NCBI RefSeq assembly: GCF_025698545.1
Contig: NC_068567.1
Span: 7,688,001-7,752,000 of the forward strand
Direction: 5' to 3'
DNA length: 64,000 nt
DNA from: Gossypium raimondii
Lineage: Eukaryota > Streptophyta > Magnoliopsida > Malvales > Malvaceae
Position 1 is the first letter of the stretch. Each line of letters begins with the position of its first letter. Both the position numbers and the translations under genes were made by a program. This document shows, piece after piece, positions 26,131 to 38,925 of the stretch. Under the pieces are notes generated by a model that saw only the letters and a list, made by a program, of their open reading frames with translations, did not search any database and was not told the DNA's origin.

Positions 26131-27690
26131 ATGGGAGTTTTACGGGAAACTATAATTAGGCTCTGTTTGGGAGGATTTTTTTCCTTATATTTGAAAAAAA
26201 GGGTAAATTATACATATAGTCACCTAACTATTAAAATTTTCATTTTAGGTTCCAAAAAGTTTTACAATTTAAGCACCCACGTTACATAGTTTGGTCATTT
26301 TGGTTCACGAGAAATTAATGTGGCAGTGAAAAATGATATAACAATAAATTTAACCCTAAACTTTGACATATATTAATTTGATCATAATTTAAAAATTAAC
26401 CCTCAACCACATTTCTAACGTTGCTTCTTTTATTTTATTTTATTTATGTTATACTCAGGTGATTTTGTTAATACGGAAAATATTTTCTTTTAGAATATCA
26501 AATATCTTCTTAACCACATTTTTAAGCTTTAATGTAATTAAAGAATTTGCAAGTCAAATATTTTTATAAATAAGTATATTATTTTTATAATATATAGCAT
26601 AGATATGCAATCTCTATACTTCCTTTTCATAATTTTTTTATAGTAAGCATATTATAACACTTTAGTCTAAAATGTAAATTTTTTTATAATATACTTGTTG
26701 ATCATAAAAATTTCTAGATTTTAAATAATATAATTTGTGGTTATAATTTTATAAAATGCACATAATTTTTATAATATAATTTTTAAGATTTATAATATAA
26801 ATTTAGAATTTTTCGTCATAATCATCTCAAATAGTTATACGTGTTTATGCTTATAATATAATTTTATAATTTAAATTTATATAAAAATAATTTCTGAAAT
26901 TTAAATAATTTATGAGTGTTTGGAAAGTCATAACGTGAAACCCACCAATTCTTGGGAAATATAATTGAAAAATAATTACTTCAAATTTCACCTTCCTCCT
27001 AAGAATTGGAAAATATAATTGAGATGCTCCAATTATACTCAATTAAGTAAAACACCCACCAATTTTGTGTAATTACAAACAATTACAACACCTTACAATA
27101 AAGATTGAGAAAGATGGCCCTGTAATTTTTGTTCTAACTTAGATAATACGTATGTGAACGAATGTTGTTTCATAAAACATTTTGATCAGTTAAGTTCAAG
27201 TAAGAATCTGGAATAAGGGAAAAAATAAAAATAAAAAAGTAGAAAAATTTTGAATTAAAAACCTTGGAAGATTATAGTAAACAATAAAATATTAAAAAAT
27301 AAAAATACCTTAAATTTGCAAAGAAGTGCAAGTAGAAATCTAAAAGAAAAATATTAGAATTAAAAATAAAAAGTAAGATATTTCTCTTAATGTGGTTTTC
27401 ACGTTAAAATCATATTATCTCTTATAATTTAATATTTATAATTATTATCTCTTAAAATTTTCAAAATTACTTTTAATTTAAAAATAAAAAAGCAAATGAG
27501 CTTTTTGAAACATGAATAAAAATTAAATAAAAACACAAATGCCCAACTCGCTGGCAAATTTTAATGTACGTATATCTTATTATATTATATATTAATTTAT
27601 ATTCCCGTGCAAATATACCGGTGGCTGAAGGGTCAATGTTTGATCTCTCCTTTTTGAAGTTCGGTACTTTTGTGCCTTTTGCTGGAAAAG
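26131..27690. other. AT-rich intergenic DNA
   Basis: This is very AT-rich and no gene is seen. A stretch starting near 26200 (GGTAAATTATACATATAGTC) looks like a degraded MITE end, but no paired end or TSD was found. Confidence 0.4.
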
Positions 27691-27699
27691 CCTAGGATT

Positions 27700-27900
27700 G
27701 CAGTTTCACAGATACAATCGAGTTACCGGATCTTCTTCTCCATTTCTCTTTCTGCATTGGGCTCTGAGCTTGGAAGAACTGGAGCTGTCACCTTCAGGGT
27801 CGCTGGCTGGCGTTCTAAAAGACTGGATACTGATTGCCCTTTCCTCTGTTGTTTTTCCGGAGTCTACCATAACTGGGCTCAATATTTGTCATTCACAAAT
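27700..27900 (+). pseudogene. Fragment of a sugar-phosphate/nucleotide-sugar translocator-like gene
   Basis: One frame reads GVLKDWILIALSSVVFPEST followed by ITGLNI, which I recognise as the conserved late segment of plant drug/metabolite-superfamily transporters of the At3g17430/At1g48230 type. Just before it the sequence TGGC is duplicated (CGCTGGCTGGCG at 27801-27812), which shifts the frame relative to the preceding TFRVAG segment. Downstream similarity ends at once. Only about 100 bp of the gene remains, so it is a relic and not a working transporter. It sits between the receptor kinase/RPC6 side and NPSN, where Arabidopsis has the intact gene. Confidence 0.65.
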
Positions 27901-28366
27901 GATCACAGCGAGGTCACAAATGCTCAGCAAGTTGGTAGCTGAGCACTAGTTTTATGATAAGCTCCAGTTCTGGTTCTAGGCTAACCCAGTCCAGATACCT
28001 ATTTTTGGTTGAGATGAGCTTGGCCACAAAATTCATACATGTATATTCTAGAAAGTTAGAATAAAATATATCCCCCAAGGAAATTTGAAAATTATAAGGA
28101 ATTCACTTCAGAAATGACTTATTTCTAACCCTACAATAATCTTCAAAGTTCATCATTCAAATAATTCAACTGCTCCCATAAAATTTACAAAGACAACAAA
28201 CACCACCAACCGTATATGCACATCTCAGGCAAGAATCAATCATATAAAATCGAAACGCGAAAAACAATCACATCCCTCAAACACCAACTTCCCAATACTC
28301 CCCACTCCTGTCTCTATTCAAGCATAAGCAGAACAAACCACTCACTTATTTGAAATGATCACCTTT

Positions 28367-31071
28367 TTACTGCGGGCTCCTTAGATATAACAATCTCCTC
28401 GAAGGTGCTGGTGGTGCCAATCCTGGAATATCTCTGATATCTTTGTTGTTCGGATTCACAATCTGAAATTTTTCCACATTGCAATTAGAAAATGGAAATT
28501 TTGCACGGTACCATCACAAACATTGTTAAGACTACATCTGAATCTCTCTTAATGTACTTAAAAGAACACAGTTAGAGTGGTTTAGTTTACTATTTAACCG
28601 TAACTAGTGACAAACATTTGTCACCTTCAACACTTCCATCTAGTCATATCACAAAAGAGTTGATAGAGCAGCTGTATATGTTTAGGGAAAATATCCCTGG
28701 AGGTCAAGTCCTCACAAATATCTCTTTAGAAAGGCTTTATTTTCATAAAAACACCACAGCACACCTCAAACTTCCACTGTAATAAGTCATTAAGTTTAAT
28801 AGACTACAAAATTGAAATAAGTAAGGGAAAAGAATACCTTCACAACTATGATGGCTATAACACCGCATACGATAAGAAAAAGAAATAGCATGATGCATTT
28901 ATCAGTGGCTACCTGGAGGACGAAGAAACATATTTAATATGGCATAAAATAGTCAAATCGAACGAAGGTAGCATTTAGAGTGCAAACAATCAACTAACCT
29001 GCCTACCAATCTCCTTCACCAGCTGGGAGGCCTTCTTAATTGAAAACTGAATTGTATCCAGCTCATTTACAATACGGCCCATTTGATCAGTCTGTATAAC
29101 TTCTATCAGTACACACATGCAACACAACAGCGTGAAGAAACAAAAAATAATAAGACAGCTTAATCTAACTTACTTGTCCTTTTAGAGTACCAGCAGTTTG
29201 AGTTCCTACTTCAATTGTTTGTTCAACAACCTGTGAATCATAAAGTTAAGAAAACAAAAGACGGCAACAACTAAGCTGAGGACTGCACAACTGAACAAAA
29301 AACTGTTTCAATTTACCTTTTTTGAGCGTTCAATGGCCTGATCAGTCTCATCCATTGTTTTCATCCCATGATCAACAAGCTCTTGGTTTGACATTGCTGT
29401 GCAAGTCATGCAATAGTAAGATAGTTTGATGAAAAAGTACAGTTAACCTCTACGCCGAGATTCTGTTGTTTTAAGTTCATAACTTTCAGTAAAGATAATG
29501 GACTAGATCAATTTTCTTGTAGCATCCAAAGTCGAGAATGCTTAGCCTTGTTCCCAAACTGTCCAACATTCAAAGAAGACTTCACATCCCGGTTTTCTAG
29601 GCAGTAGTTGATTGAAAATGCATATAGCATGACAATATATAAAATCAACTAAATCGGCAAAATCATAATTGATACAAGATACTTTGGTATTAGAATGTAT
29701 TTAAATACATCAAATTAAAAGAAAAAACCAATGGCAGGTAATGAAAGCATACCCATCATTTTCATAACTAAGAGTCTTTGATCCAAAGTAAATGTTCTAT
29801 ATAAATCAAACTCAATGGAGGGTTAGAAGAAGTAAGATCTTACATGATGCCATTTTAACATTTTCATCAGCTGTAGGTTCACTGACTCCAGCTCCCATAT
29901 CAAAGAGTTCAATTTTCTTGTTACCAAGGGTATTCATGTATCTGCAGTTATACACAGAAAGACATTAAAACTAAAAAAAGAAAAAAAGGCAGCCTCATCG
30001 GATTTTAAAGGCTGCACTCTACCACTTAAAAATTGGTTACATCCTACACTTGGAATACCAATTTTCAGACTTGGATATTCCCCAAACTTCACACATCAAC
30101 TGACATTATTATAAATGAATCAAATTGAATTTCAGAAAACTAAAAATCACTGTATTCCCTTTAAAATAGGCGAACTTACGTTTTCCTCATAGCTACATAC
30201 GAATTCAGTTCTTTGATCTGCCAAAAGAAAAATATAGATTAGAAGTCATAACACAAAAGGAATTTATATTAGGGGAGATAATTCAACAATAAACCAATAT
30301 GACTACCCATTTAAACTCCCTCCACCAAGGGCAATCTTATTTCCTCAATTAAACCCTTTTAAGATATGATAACAAAAAACATTTGCTGACTTCCAGGCTA
30401 CAAAAACACTCGATCATGCGTACTCCTTTTGTTGCCAACAGTAAGGAAATTAAAGGTTCGAAATTTTTTTTACCATAGACTGCTTCTCATCATTGAGTTG
30501 CTTGTTCACTTCGGGAGGATTTTTGCTTTCCTCATCTTTAATTTCACGATCAAACTCCTTGATTAATCTGCAACAACTCATTGAAGTTAGGAAATTAAAT
30601 ATCTCAAATACAATTAGCTTTCCTTGAAAAATGCAAAAACTAGGGCATACCTTTTACATTCCCTCATCTTGCCAGTAAGCTCTTCCAGCTGTTTGCTTTG
30701 CCTATTGGAATCTTTCATCTTATCCAGTCTCTGGAAGCCATTTCTGAAAGCAGTACATCAAGGTTTTAAAACATTTATCAAAATTTTAGAGCACGAACGA
30801 CAACTCAAAACAACAAAGTTGAAATCTTGTCAAACACACACACAAAAAAAAACGAAGTCAAACACTGGTATGCTGAGAAACTGGTTGCAGATTTACATTA
30901 CATGGTAATTAACAAAAATCCCCTTGTAGATTGGCTAAACCATTGGAGTAAGTAAACTAGTCAAAAGTAGAAGAAAGAGGGAGGAACATACGAAAGAGCA
31001 CGGAAAAGATCGCGGATTTCGCCATGGATCTGCTCCAACTGAGGACTCATCTGCAACTCCGTGGTGGCCAT
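28367..31071 (-). CDS. NPSN: Novel plant SNARE (NPSN11/12/13 type)
   Basis: Ten exons join in frame to 267 aa: 30992-31071, 30651-30743, 30474-30567, 30180-30217, 29844-29941, 29317-29396, 29174-29230, 28999-29091, 28838-28912 and 28367-28462, all GT-AG. The start MATTELQMSPQLEQIHGEIRD is typical. The middle is helical (GFQRLDKMKDSNRQSKQLEE). The Qb-SNARE motif occupies roughly residues 135-210 (MDETDQAIERSKKVVEQTIE, GQTDQMGRIVNELDTIQFS). A C-terminal membrane anchor (CIMLFLFLIVCGVIAIIVVK) precedes the NPSN tail IVNPNNKDIRDIPGLAPPAP. NPSN proteins pair with KNOLLE and other syntaxins at the cell plate and plasma membrane in cytokinesis and secretion. The paralog number cannot be set from sequence alone. 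Confidence 0.95.
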
Positions 31072-32115
31072 CTAGTCCGCCGATTGAAGATTTTCAATTT
31101 CCCAAAAGTATTTCAGTTCTCATTCAAAACCCCCCACAGTACAAAATTCATAAAAAAAAAACCCTAAACACTCACTCCCACGCTGGGAATTTTTTTTTCT
31201 TTTTTTCCCAAAATTTTCTCTATTTTTAGAAAAAAAAGGGAGAAATTTGGAAAAATGAAATTGAAAATTGAGGGGTTCTAGAGAGAGAGAGAAAACAAAA
31301 GTTAGGAGAAAAGCAACAAAGCGTGGAATGGAATTAAACTGTAACACAGAGAGAGATAACAAGAGAATCGCTGTCTCTGTGTGTCTTTTATTATTTTATT
31401 GTTATTAGATGATTTTTATTTTTCTGTGAAAATATATTATATGATTATTATTGTAACTACCAACAAATAAAAACAAAGTATAATGTAGTAAATAAACTAT
31501 GATATTTAAAAAAAAATTACTATTAGTATTATTATGTACTTCAATATTTGTATTTGTATTTGTAATATACATACCTTAGTCGGCAGGTAAGGGTCATGTA
31601 TTTGTATCTTTTTTCATTTTAATACTTATTTTATTTTAGTTAAAGTTGACCTCAAGTTTTTAATAAATTAAATTATTAATTTTTTAAAAAGTTGAACTGT
31701 TATTTTAAATTGAAATATTGACTAAAACTTTTAAGTTTTTAAACATAACAACTTGTATGACAATTTACATATATTTCTTCTTTTTTTATGAACTTTGTAT
31801 TTTTTGAGTTTTACTTTTCTTTAGTTTTTGAATATTTTAAAATTTAAATTATCATTGATGTGATAAATTAAACAAATATTGTTATGTTAGTATAAAGTAC
31901 ACGTTGGTTATCATGTAAGTTGTCATGTTATTATCATTAAAGAAATTAATGTTTTAATTAGTATTTTCGTTAAAAATGATACAACTTTTTTTGAAAAGAT
32001 AATAACTAATTTTATTTTAAAAAATAAAATAACAATCAAATTAATAGAAAATATAAATATTGATGGCTAAAATTATTATTATGCATTTATTTATTTTTTA
32101 TGTATTCGTTTCCTG
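31072..32115 (-). promoter_or_regulatory. 5' leader, promoter and AT-rich DNA upstream of NPSN
   Basis: On the minus strand the leader is CT-rich (31090-31370, including a CTCTCTCT run near 31280-31292). Beyond it lies AT-rich DNA up to the MULE target duplication at 32116. No gene was seen. Confidence 0.45.
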
Positions 32116-32124
32116 CTTATTATT
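32116..32124. repeat. 9-bp target-site duplication CTTATTATT (left)
   Basis: It is identical to 48996-49004. Nine bases is the Mutator-superfamily duplication size. Confidence 0.85.
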
Positions 32125-32258
32125 GGCTAAATTAACAAAATATGTCATTTTTGTTTTATCTGGCCTTTTAGGTTGTTTTTTATTTATTTAGAGAAATTGA
32201 CCGTTTTTGGAGAGAGAATATGTGGTAGGAAAATGCACCAACTAGACACGCTTTTCCT
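32125..32258 (+). repeat. Left terminal inverted repeat of the MULE
   Basis: This pairs with 48885-48995 in reverse. Conserved blocks are the first 19 bp, CTTTTAGG, CGTTTTTGGA and CCAACTAGAC. A short interstitial telomere-like stretch (TTAGGGTTAGGG) lies shortly inside. Confidence 0.8.
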
Positions 32259-32887
32259 TTCTCTTTCAAAAAATGACCTTTATTATTTTATTTTAATAAA
32301 TTGTTAGGGTTAGGGTTAAAGTTGTTAAGTTTAGTGTTTCTTTAGGGTTTAGGGTTAAGGCTATTTTGAGGGGTTTGTAAATAGGTAGATTTGAAGGGTC
32401 GGGATGTGATAACTATTGGAAAATCGTGTTTGGAAAATGCAGCGAAAAATAAATTTAAGGAAAAACCAAAGTTTTAAAATTTTTTCGAAAACAATAATTT
32501 GGTTGTGATATCTAAAGTAATAAACACTTATTCAAAATTATACCTTTTTGATTCGTCTAGGATGAACGCTTCGACCAAATAGTCTTCTCCACTATCCTCA
32601 AACTTCCTCAAACTCACGTCTGTCGAGTGTGGACTTGCTTGTAATTAGAAAATTTTTCATAAAAATTACCAGTGGGGTAATTTTGCAATTTCTTTAGGCT
32701 TTTGGGCCAAATTGTAAATAAGAAAAACATTAATAGAAATTCTCTGAAATAATTTTTTTAGAGAATTTTCTGTGCGAAAAATAATGACTCAAGTCTCTTT
32801 TATATAAGAAGAGTTTAGAGAGTTCAATTATAATTAAACTTAATCACTTTAATATTAAATTTAATCTAATATTTATGATCACGCACT

Positions 32888-33720
32888 TACTAAAACTCAA
32901 CAGGAAGAAATTTTAAAAGCAATAAAAAAGATGACCAAGATAGAATTATTTTGGACGAATAAGGAAGAGAAATCCAAGATGCAATAGCAACTTTAATTTT
33001 CTCAATCTCTAAACACTTTATTGGATATCCTTCTCATCTTAAAGGTAGAAATTTAGAATTATTATCAAATTTAAAATGTAAAAATTAACGATTTTAAATG
33101 GTGTAAAGATGTCTTTATGACTAGAGTTATGCAAAGATCTGATAACCAACAACCATTTTGGAAAGAAAAATTTCTAGCAGGACTTTCCACTTTATTAGGA
33201 GAAAAAGTTAGGAATCAAATAAGAGAAAATTACAAATGTATTATTCTATATGAAAAGCTTACATATGGTGAACTAATTAGTTTCACCCAAAAAGAAAGAT
33301 TAAAATTTGTCAAGATATAAAATTACAAAAACAACTTAAGAAAGAAAGATATCAATGTAGAAAGGAATTAGGATCATTTTGCCACCAATTTGACATTAGA
33401 AATGAACCTTCTACTTCAAAACCATGTTACCCTGTAAAACCAAAAATAGGAAAAAGAATATTTCGAATATTATAAAAACCCAAATATAGAAAATACGAGA
33501 AAAGGAAAGAAACAATAAAAACAGAAAACAAAATTGATAAAACAATAAAATGTTATAGGTGTGGAAAACCAGGACATATTTCAAAATATTATAAAATCAA
33601 AAGAAAAATCAATAATTTAAATCTAGATGAAGAGATAGAACAAAAATTAAATGAAATCCTATTAGAAACAACTTATTCGAAAATGATACATCTCTTGAAA
33701 CAAATGAATTACATAGAACA
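32888..33720 (+). pseudogene. Pararetroviral capsid/nucleocapsid remnant
   Basis: Broken frames show capsid-like text, with the longest open part at 33117-33320. A CCHC-type zinc knuckle lies at about 33550-33595, reading CYRCGKPGHISKYYK, where the fourth ligand Cys is Tyr. Several stops and frame changes occur. It lacks a clear start and the upstream movement-protein region. Confidence 0.7.
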
Positions 33721-33904
33721 TCTCGGTCTTCTCGTAATGAAAATAAACCTTCAATTAACATGTTAACCAAAGATCAATAATTTATGATTGAAATTATTGA
33801 TAAAATTCAAGACCTAGAGCTTAAAAGAGAATACCTTTTGAAATTAAAATCCTCATTAAAAGATAAACCGAAAAAGAAAAGAAATCATTTCTAGTCAATC
33901 ACAA

Positions 33905-34500
33905 ATGTATAATATACAAGACATAATATTTAATAAATATGAAAAAATAAAACCAAGGCAAATTACAAATTCTAAATTACAGCTGGAAATAAAACAGATT
34001 AAATTGGAACTTTCTCAGCTTAAAACAGAACAACAAGAAATAAAAGAACAAATGAGGACCTTAAAATACGAAACCTCAGAAAAAAGTTCGTCAAAAACTG
34101 AACCTGAACCTGAAGAAAATACACAAGAATATATGATGATTTTAACTAAAGTATCTATTCAAAGATATTTAATAAAAATAAATATTGTTATAAATAATGA
34201 GTTTCGATTAGAAACAATAGCCCTTTTTGATACAAGAGCGGACCAAAACTGTATTAGAGAATGAATAATTCCAACAAAATATTATAATAAAACATCAGAA
34301 TCTCTTAAAGCTGCAAATGGTAAAAAACTAAAAATTACTTACAAAATTCCCCATACGAAATATCCAATAAATGTATAAAATATCAAACATGTTTTTAATG
34401 ATAAAGATATTACCCAATATGTCATATTAGGAACATCATTCATATCCTTACTCAAACCTTATAAAGTAACAAATAATCTATCTCCACCAAAGTTTTAAAC
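33905..34500 (+). pseudogene. Pararetroviral coiled-coil and aspartic-protease remnant
   Basis: An open stretch at 33905-34264 has a helical, Lys/Glu/Gln-rich part followed by the protease core, where the catalytic D-T-G reads DTR (FDTRADQNCI). A stop follows at 34262-34264. Further protease-like text continues in broken frames to about 34500. With the Gly-to-Arg change it cannot be active. Confidence 0.7.
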
Positions 34501-34739
34501 ACTAAGGTAGAATTTCCTTTTGTAGAAAAACCGAAAATAAGAAATCTCAACTCGTTAAAATCTTTATCCATTCATAATGGACAAATTAATAATTTAATTA
34601 ATTATAAATGAAGCAAATCTCTTTTCTAAAAGAAGAAATATGTTTTAAAAATTAACGGAACAATTAAGAAAAAGAGAAATACAAAAAAAAAAAGATCAAT
34701 CAAAAAAGAAATAGAATCAACAATTTGTTCTGACATTCC

Positions 34740-36170
34740 TAATGCCTTTTGGAATAGAAAAAAAAGGAAGTAACATTACCATATGAAAACGATTTTGATG
34801 AAAGACAAATACCCACAAAAGCAAGACCCATACAAATGAACAAAGAAATGGAAGAATTTTGTAGAAAAGAAATACAAGACCTTCTTAATAAAAATTTAAT
34901 TAGTAAGAGCAGTTCCCCTTGGAGTTGTTCAACATTCTATGTAATAAAAAATGCAGAACTTGAAAGAGGAACACCAAGATTAATAATTAATTACAAACCT
35001 CTTAATCAAGCCTTAAAATGGATTAGATACCCAATACCAAATAAGAAAGATTTGTACAAAAACTTTGTAATGCAAATATTTTCTCAAAATTTGACATGAA
35101 ATCTGGATTTTGGCAAATCCAAATAAAAGAAGAAGAAAGATATAAAACAGCATTTACTGTACCATTTGGACAATATGAATGGAATTTAATGCCTTTTGGG
35201 TTAGAAAAATACTCCATCTGAGTTTCAAAGAATAATGAATGATATTTTTTACCAATATTTTCAATTCACAATAGTATACATCGATGATGTATTAGTATTT
35301 TCAGAAAATTTAGAAAAACACTTCAAACATATATCAATCTTTATAAAAGTCATAAGAAATAATGGTTTAGTAGTTTCTAAATCCAAAATAAGTTTGTTCC
35401 AAACCAAAGTAAGGCTTTTAGGTCATTATATTATCCAAGGAACCATTACCCCAATAGAACGATCTATAGAGTTTGCTAGCAAATTCCCAGACCAAATTCT
35501 TGATAAAATCCAATTACAAAGGTTCTTAGGAAGCCTCAATTATGTCATAGACTTTTATCCAAGTCTTAGCAAATTATGCAAACCGTTATATGATAGGCTC
35601 AAAAAGAATCCACAACCTTGGACAAATAACCATACCAATATTATCACCCAAATAAAAAAACAAATCACTAAGCTTCCTTGTTTATATTTAGCTGATCCAA
35701 ATGCCCCCAAGATAGTTGAGACAGATGCTTCTGAAATAGGATATGGTGGGATCCTAAAACAAGTTAAAGGAGGAAAAGAGCAAATAGTCCAATTTACTTC
35801 CAGACACTAGAATCCTACTCAGCAAAATTATAGTACCATTAAAAATGGAATTTTATCAATTGTTTTGTGCGTTACAAAATTCCAAAGTGATTTATTAAAT
35901 CAAAAATTTCTTTTACGAATCGATTGCAAATCAGCAAAAGAAGTTTTACAAAAAGATGTTCAAAACATTGCCTCAAAACAGATATTTGCAAGATGGCAAG
36001 CAATCTTGAGCATATTTGATTTTGATATTGAATACATCAAAGGAGAAACTAATTTTTTACCTGATTTTCTCACCAGAGAGTTTCTTCAAAAATGCCCCCA
36101 AACTTCGAGACAAAAGAAAAGGGAAAATAGAATAATCATCCAAAACCCAAATCACCTCAAAACTACTTAA
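34740..36170 (+). pseudogene. Pararetroviral reverse transcriptase-RNase H remnant
   Basis: Open pieces at 34836-35099, 35235-35810 and 35865-36170 lie in consecutive positions and are separated by frameshifts and a stop. The first has the RT entry region (PRLIINYKPLNQALKWIRYP). The second has the catalytic YIDDVLVFSE and runs into RNase H with VETDASEIGYGG. The third holds the RNase H end (YIKGETNFLPDFLTREF). The order and lack of integrase fit a caulimovirid. The breaks at about 35097, 35215 and 35808 inactivate it. Confidence 0.85.
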
Positions 36171-38817
36171 GTCATGGTATGAAATTTTCCATGAAGAAGA
36201 TGAGAAATCATCATCATCAAAATCCTCCAAAAATACAATAATTCAAGATGCACAAGATCCAAATGAGATTGGTTCTCAAATCAAAAAATGGATTGAGTCC
36301 CTATCTCAATCTCCAGAAGTAGCATTGACCTTTTCGCAAATGAAAGAGGAAACTCCTCTCAAACAAATTGCTGCTGAAGCAGCAAAAGTTTCCAAAAATA
36401 AAGAGATTGTTTTACACAAACCAAAATCTCTTAAAAATGTTTTAAAAGAGACTTCTCTCCAAGATGTTTTTCCAAAAGAGATAGCAGTGTCTTCTAGGGG
36501 TGAGCATTCGATCGAATCGAATCGAATCGAATCGAATCGAAAATTTTCGAGTTAATCGAGTTTTCGAATCTCATTTTATCATCCTAACTTTATTTGAAGT
36601 TTTCTCGAATCGAGTCGAGTGAGATGGAATTCGAATCGAATCGAATCGAATATATTTGTTCGAGTTAAATTTTAAAAAATAATTTTGGGTCCTTGTAACC
36701 ATTGTCACCCATCGTAATAAAATTTGTCCACCTTAATCAAATTTTTTATTAACTTTCATCACCTCATAATTTATTTATTAATTTTTTTATATACTGGTTA
36801 GCTTATTTGTTTGCTTAGTTGTTTCAATTATCTTGATTCTTGTCACTATGTATTTTGGAATTAAAAATATATTAAATATAAAAATATGATTTTTAATAAA
36901 ATTTATTTTAAAATAAAATTTGAAATTGATACCAATATAAAATTTTAACACGAATATTTTATGGCATAATTAAGAATTCAATTTTAATATAAATATTCAA
37001 TATGACTAAACAATTCAATAATATAAATAATATAAAATGTGAAATTTAATTTAATAATATAAATAGTAGATATAAATAAAATTATTACTATTTATGTTTA
37101 GTGATTTTTTTTGGATAATTTTGATTTTTTATTTGAGAGTAAAGGGTGAGAAGTAAAAGTTTAGGGGGAAAATAAAAAGTTTTGGGGAATAAAAGTTTGA
37201 GGGAAAGTAAATAGGGTGAGTAAAATTTTGGAGGGAAAATATTAAAAAAAAAATTGGAGGGGGGAGGGTTTGGATGGGAAGTGGGATGGGAAGAGAATAA
37301 AAGTTTTAGGGGAAAAGTGGGAGGGAGTAAAAATTTTGGGGGAAAATAAAAAGTTTTGAGGGTTTTTGAGAGTAAAATTTTGAAAAAAAAATGAATGGAA
37401 GAGTAAAATTTTGGTGGGAAATGGATTTTGGGTAGATTGGGAGGTTGGGAGGGGAGGGGAGTAAAAGTTTTGGGGGAAAAGTGGGAAGGAGTAAAAGTTT
37501 TGAGGGAAAAGTAAAAAAGTTTGGGAGTTTAGGGTAAAACTGTAAAATATTATAGTTTGATATTCAATTATTCAATTATTCGAGTTATTCAATTGAAAAC
37601 TCAACTCGATTCGAACTCGAAATTCGAAAAAAAATTCGAGTTGATTCGAATAACTCGATTAACTCGAATAACTCAATTCGTTTAACTCGAAATTCGAATT
37701 TTTTTCGATTTTTTCGAGTCGAATCGAATTTTGCTCACCCCTAGTGTCTTCACAGACTGCTATACAAAAATCTTCACAATATTTTCCAAACAAATATTTT
37801 GAAAAAATTCTTGTTATGGAGGAAGAATTTTTAGAAAAACCTCCACAAATACTTGCAAAAGAACTTTTCAATGGATGACACTTCAAACCATTAGATTCTC
37901 AAAAACCCCAACAGTATTATGAAAATATACTGGTTCAAACTGGATCAGTATTGTTCAAACATTACACAAATCTAAAAGATCCAAATTTTATTACCCATTC
38001 AACAGCCCAAATATTAAAAATTCTTCGACCAAGAGATTGGAGTGAAAACCCAAATTCTCCAAAGAAATTCTCAGCCAAATTTACCACCAAAATAGACCAT
38101 TACCCATATTTTACAAATTGGGATTACCAAATGGCATGGTACAATGCCTTCTTAATGAACAACCAACACATGATACATTCTTAGCTCATATATTTCAAAT
38201 GTGGCACCCAATTCAAATTCCCAAACTGGTTCCAAGAATGGTGGAATTGGTATGGACCATTATCCTTTGAGATACTACTAGAAAAAATTCAAAACTTATG
38301 GCCCAAATTCTTTGACAAATTTCATCCTGAACCAAACTAAAAACATATTTACAGGACAATCCATTTTTTCTCGAAACTATGCATTTCCTGGATTGTTTCA
38401 TGGAATTATTCTTATGAGCAAGATCAACATACCGGAATTCCATTATTAGTTCGCAAATACAAGACTAAATGGTGGGACAAATTTAATGATAAAAAATACG
38501 ATTCAAAATATTTGGATAATTTTTTCAACAAGAATCCAAGATTATGTAAGTCCGCAGCCCTGGATCAAACCACAACAAAATTTCTTCAAGCAAAGTCGAC
38601 AGCTAGTGCAATGTTAGCTCAAGCCAAGACAAAAAAAGAATACAAAAAACTCATGGCTGAAATGCTCAGCTCATTGGACTCCGAATCTAAAGGTGAATCT
38701 TCAGCATCCTCAATCAAGACGGTGGATCTTGCAGATGATACCACTTCAGTGACCATCACCAGGTCTAAGAAGAAATTATGCAAGAAAAGATGTGTTAACA
38801 GGAAAGATTCCCTGTAA
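36090..38817 (+). pseudogene. Pararetroviral second ORF (function unknown), split by a hAT element
   Basis: Downstream of RNase H is a second coding region with readable pieces at 36325-36494, 37752-38184 and 38512-38817. It is interrupted by stops and by the 36495-37743 transposon. It is rich in Lys, Ser and aromatic residues. The C-terminal part has an acidic/serine tract. I know no function. A second ORF after the polyprotein is a feature I recall for florendoviruses. Confidence 0.6.
36495..37743. mobile_element. hAT-type non-autonomous element, 1,249 bp
   Basis: The terminal inverted repeat is TAGGGGTGAGCA...TGCTCACCCCTA, with the 8-bp TSD GTGTCTTC at 36487-36494 and 37744-37751. Both ends carry dense subterminal TCGAA/TTCGA repeats, the kind of array hAT transposases bind. 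The interior is G-rich on this strand and has no cytosine from 37089 to 37539. There is no transposase ORF. Confidence 0.88.
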
Positions 38818-38925
38818 GAAATGATGCGTGAATAGGAAAGATTCCCTGCAAGAAATGAAGCATTAACATGAAAGATTCCCTGCAAGAAATAATGTGTGGA
38901 CAGGAAATATTTCCTGCAAGAAAAG
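38800..38925 (+). repeat. 34-bp tandem repeat, 3.7 copies, near the viral promoter
   Basis: Units start at 38800, 38834, 38868 and 38902 with the core GAAAGATTCCCTGCAAGAAA. It overlaps the last codons of the second ORF and runs into the non-coding region. It could have been an enhancer or RNA structure element; that is a guess. Confidence 0.75.

Noticed and set aside
32307..32362. Telomere-like TTAGGG/TTTAGGG repeats
   Set aside because: Only a few degenerate units inside the MULE end; too short for an interstitial telomere.
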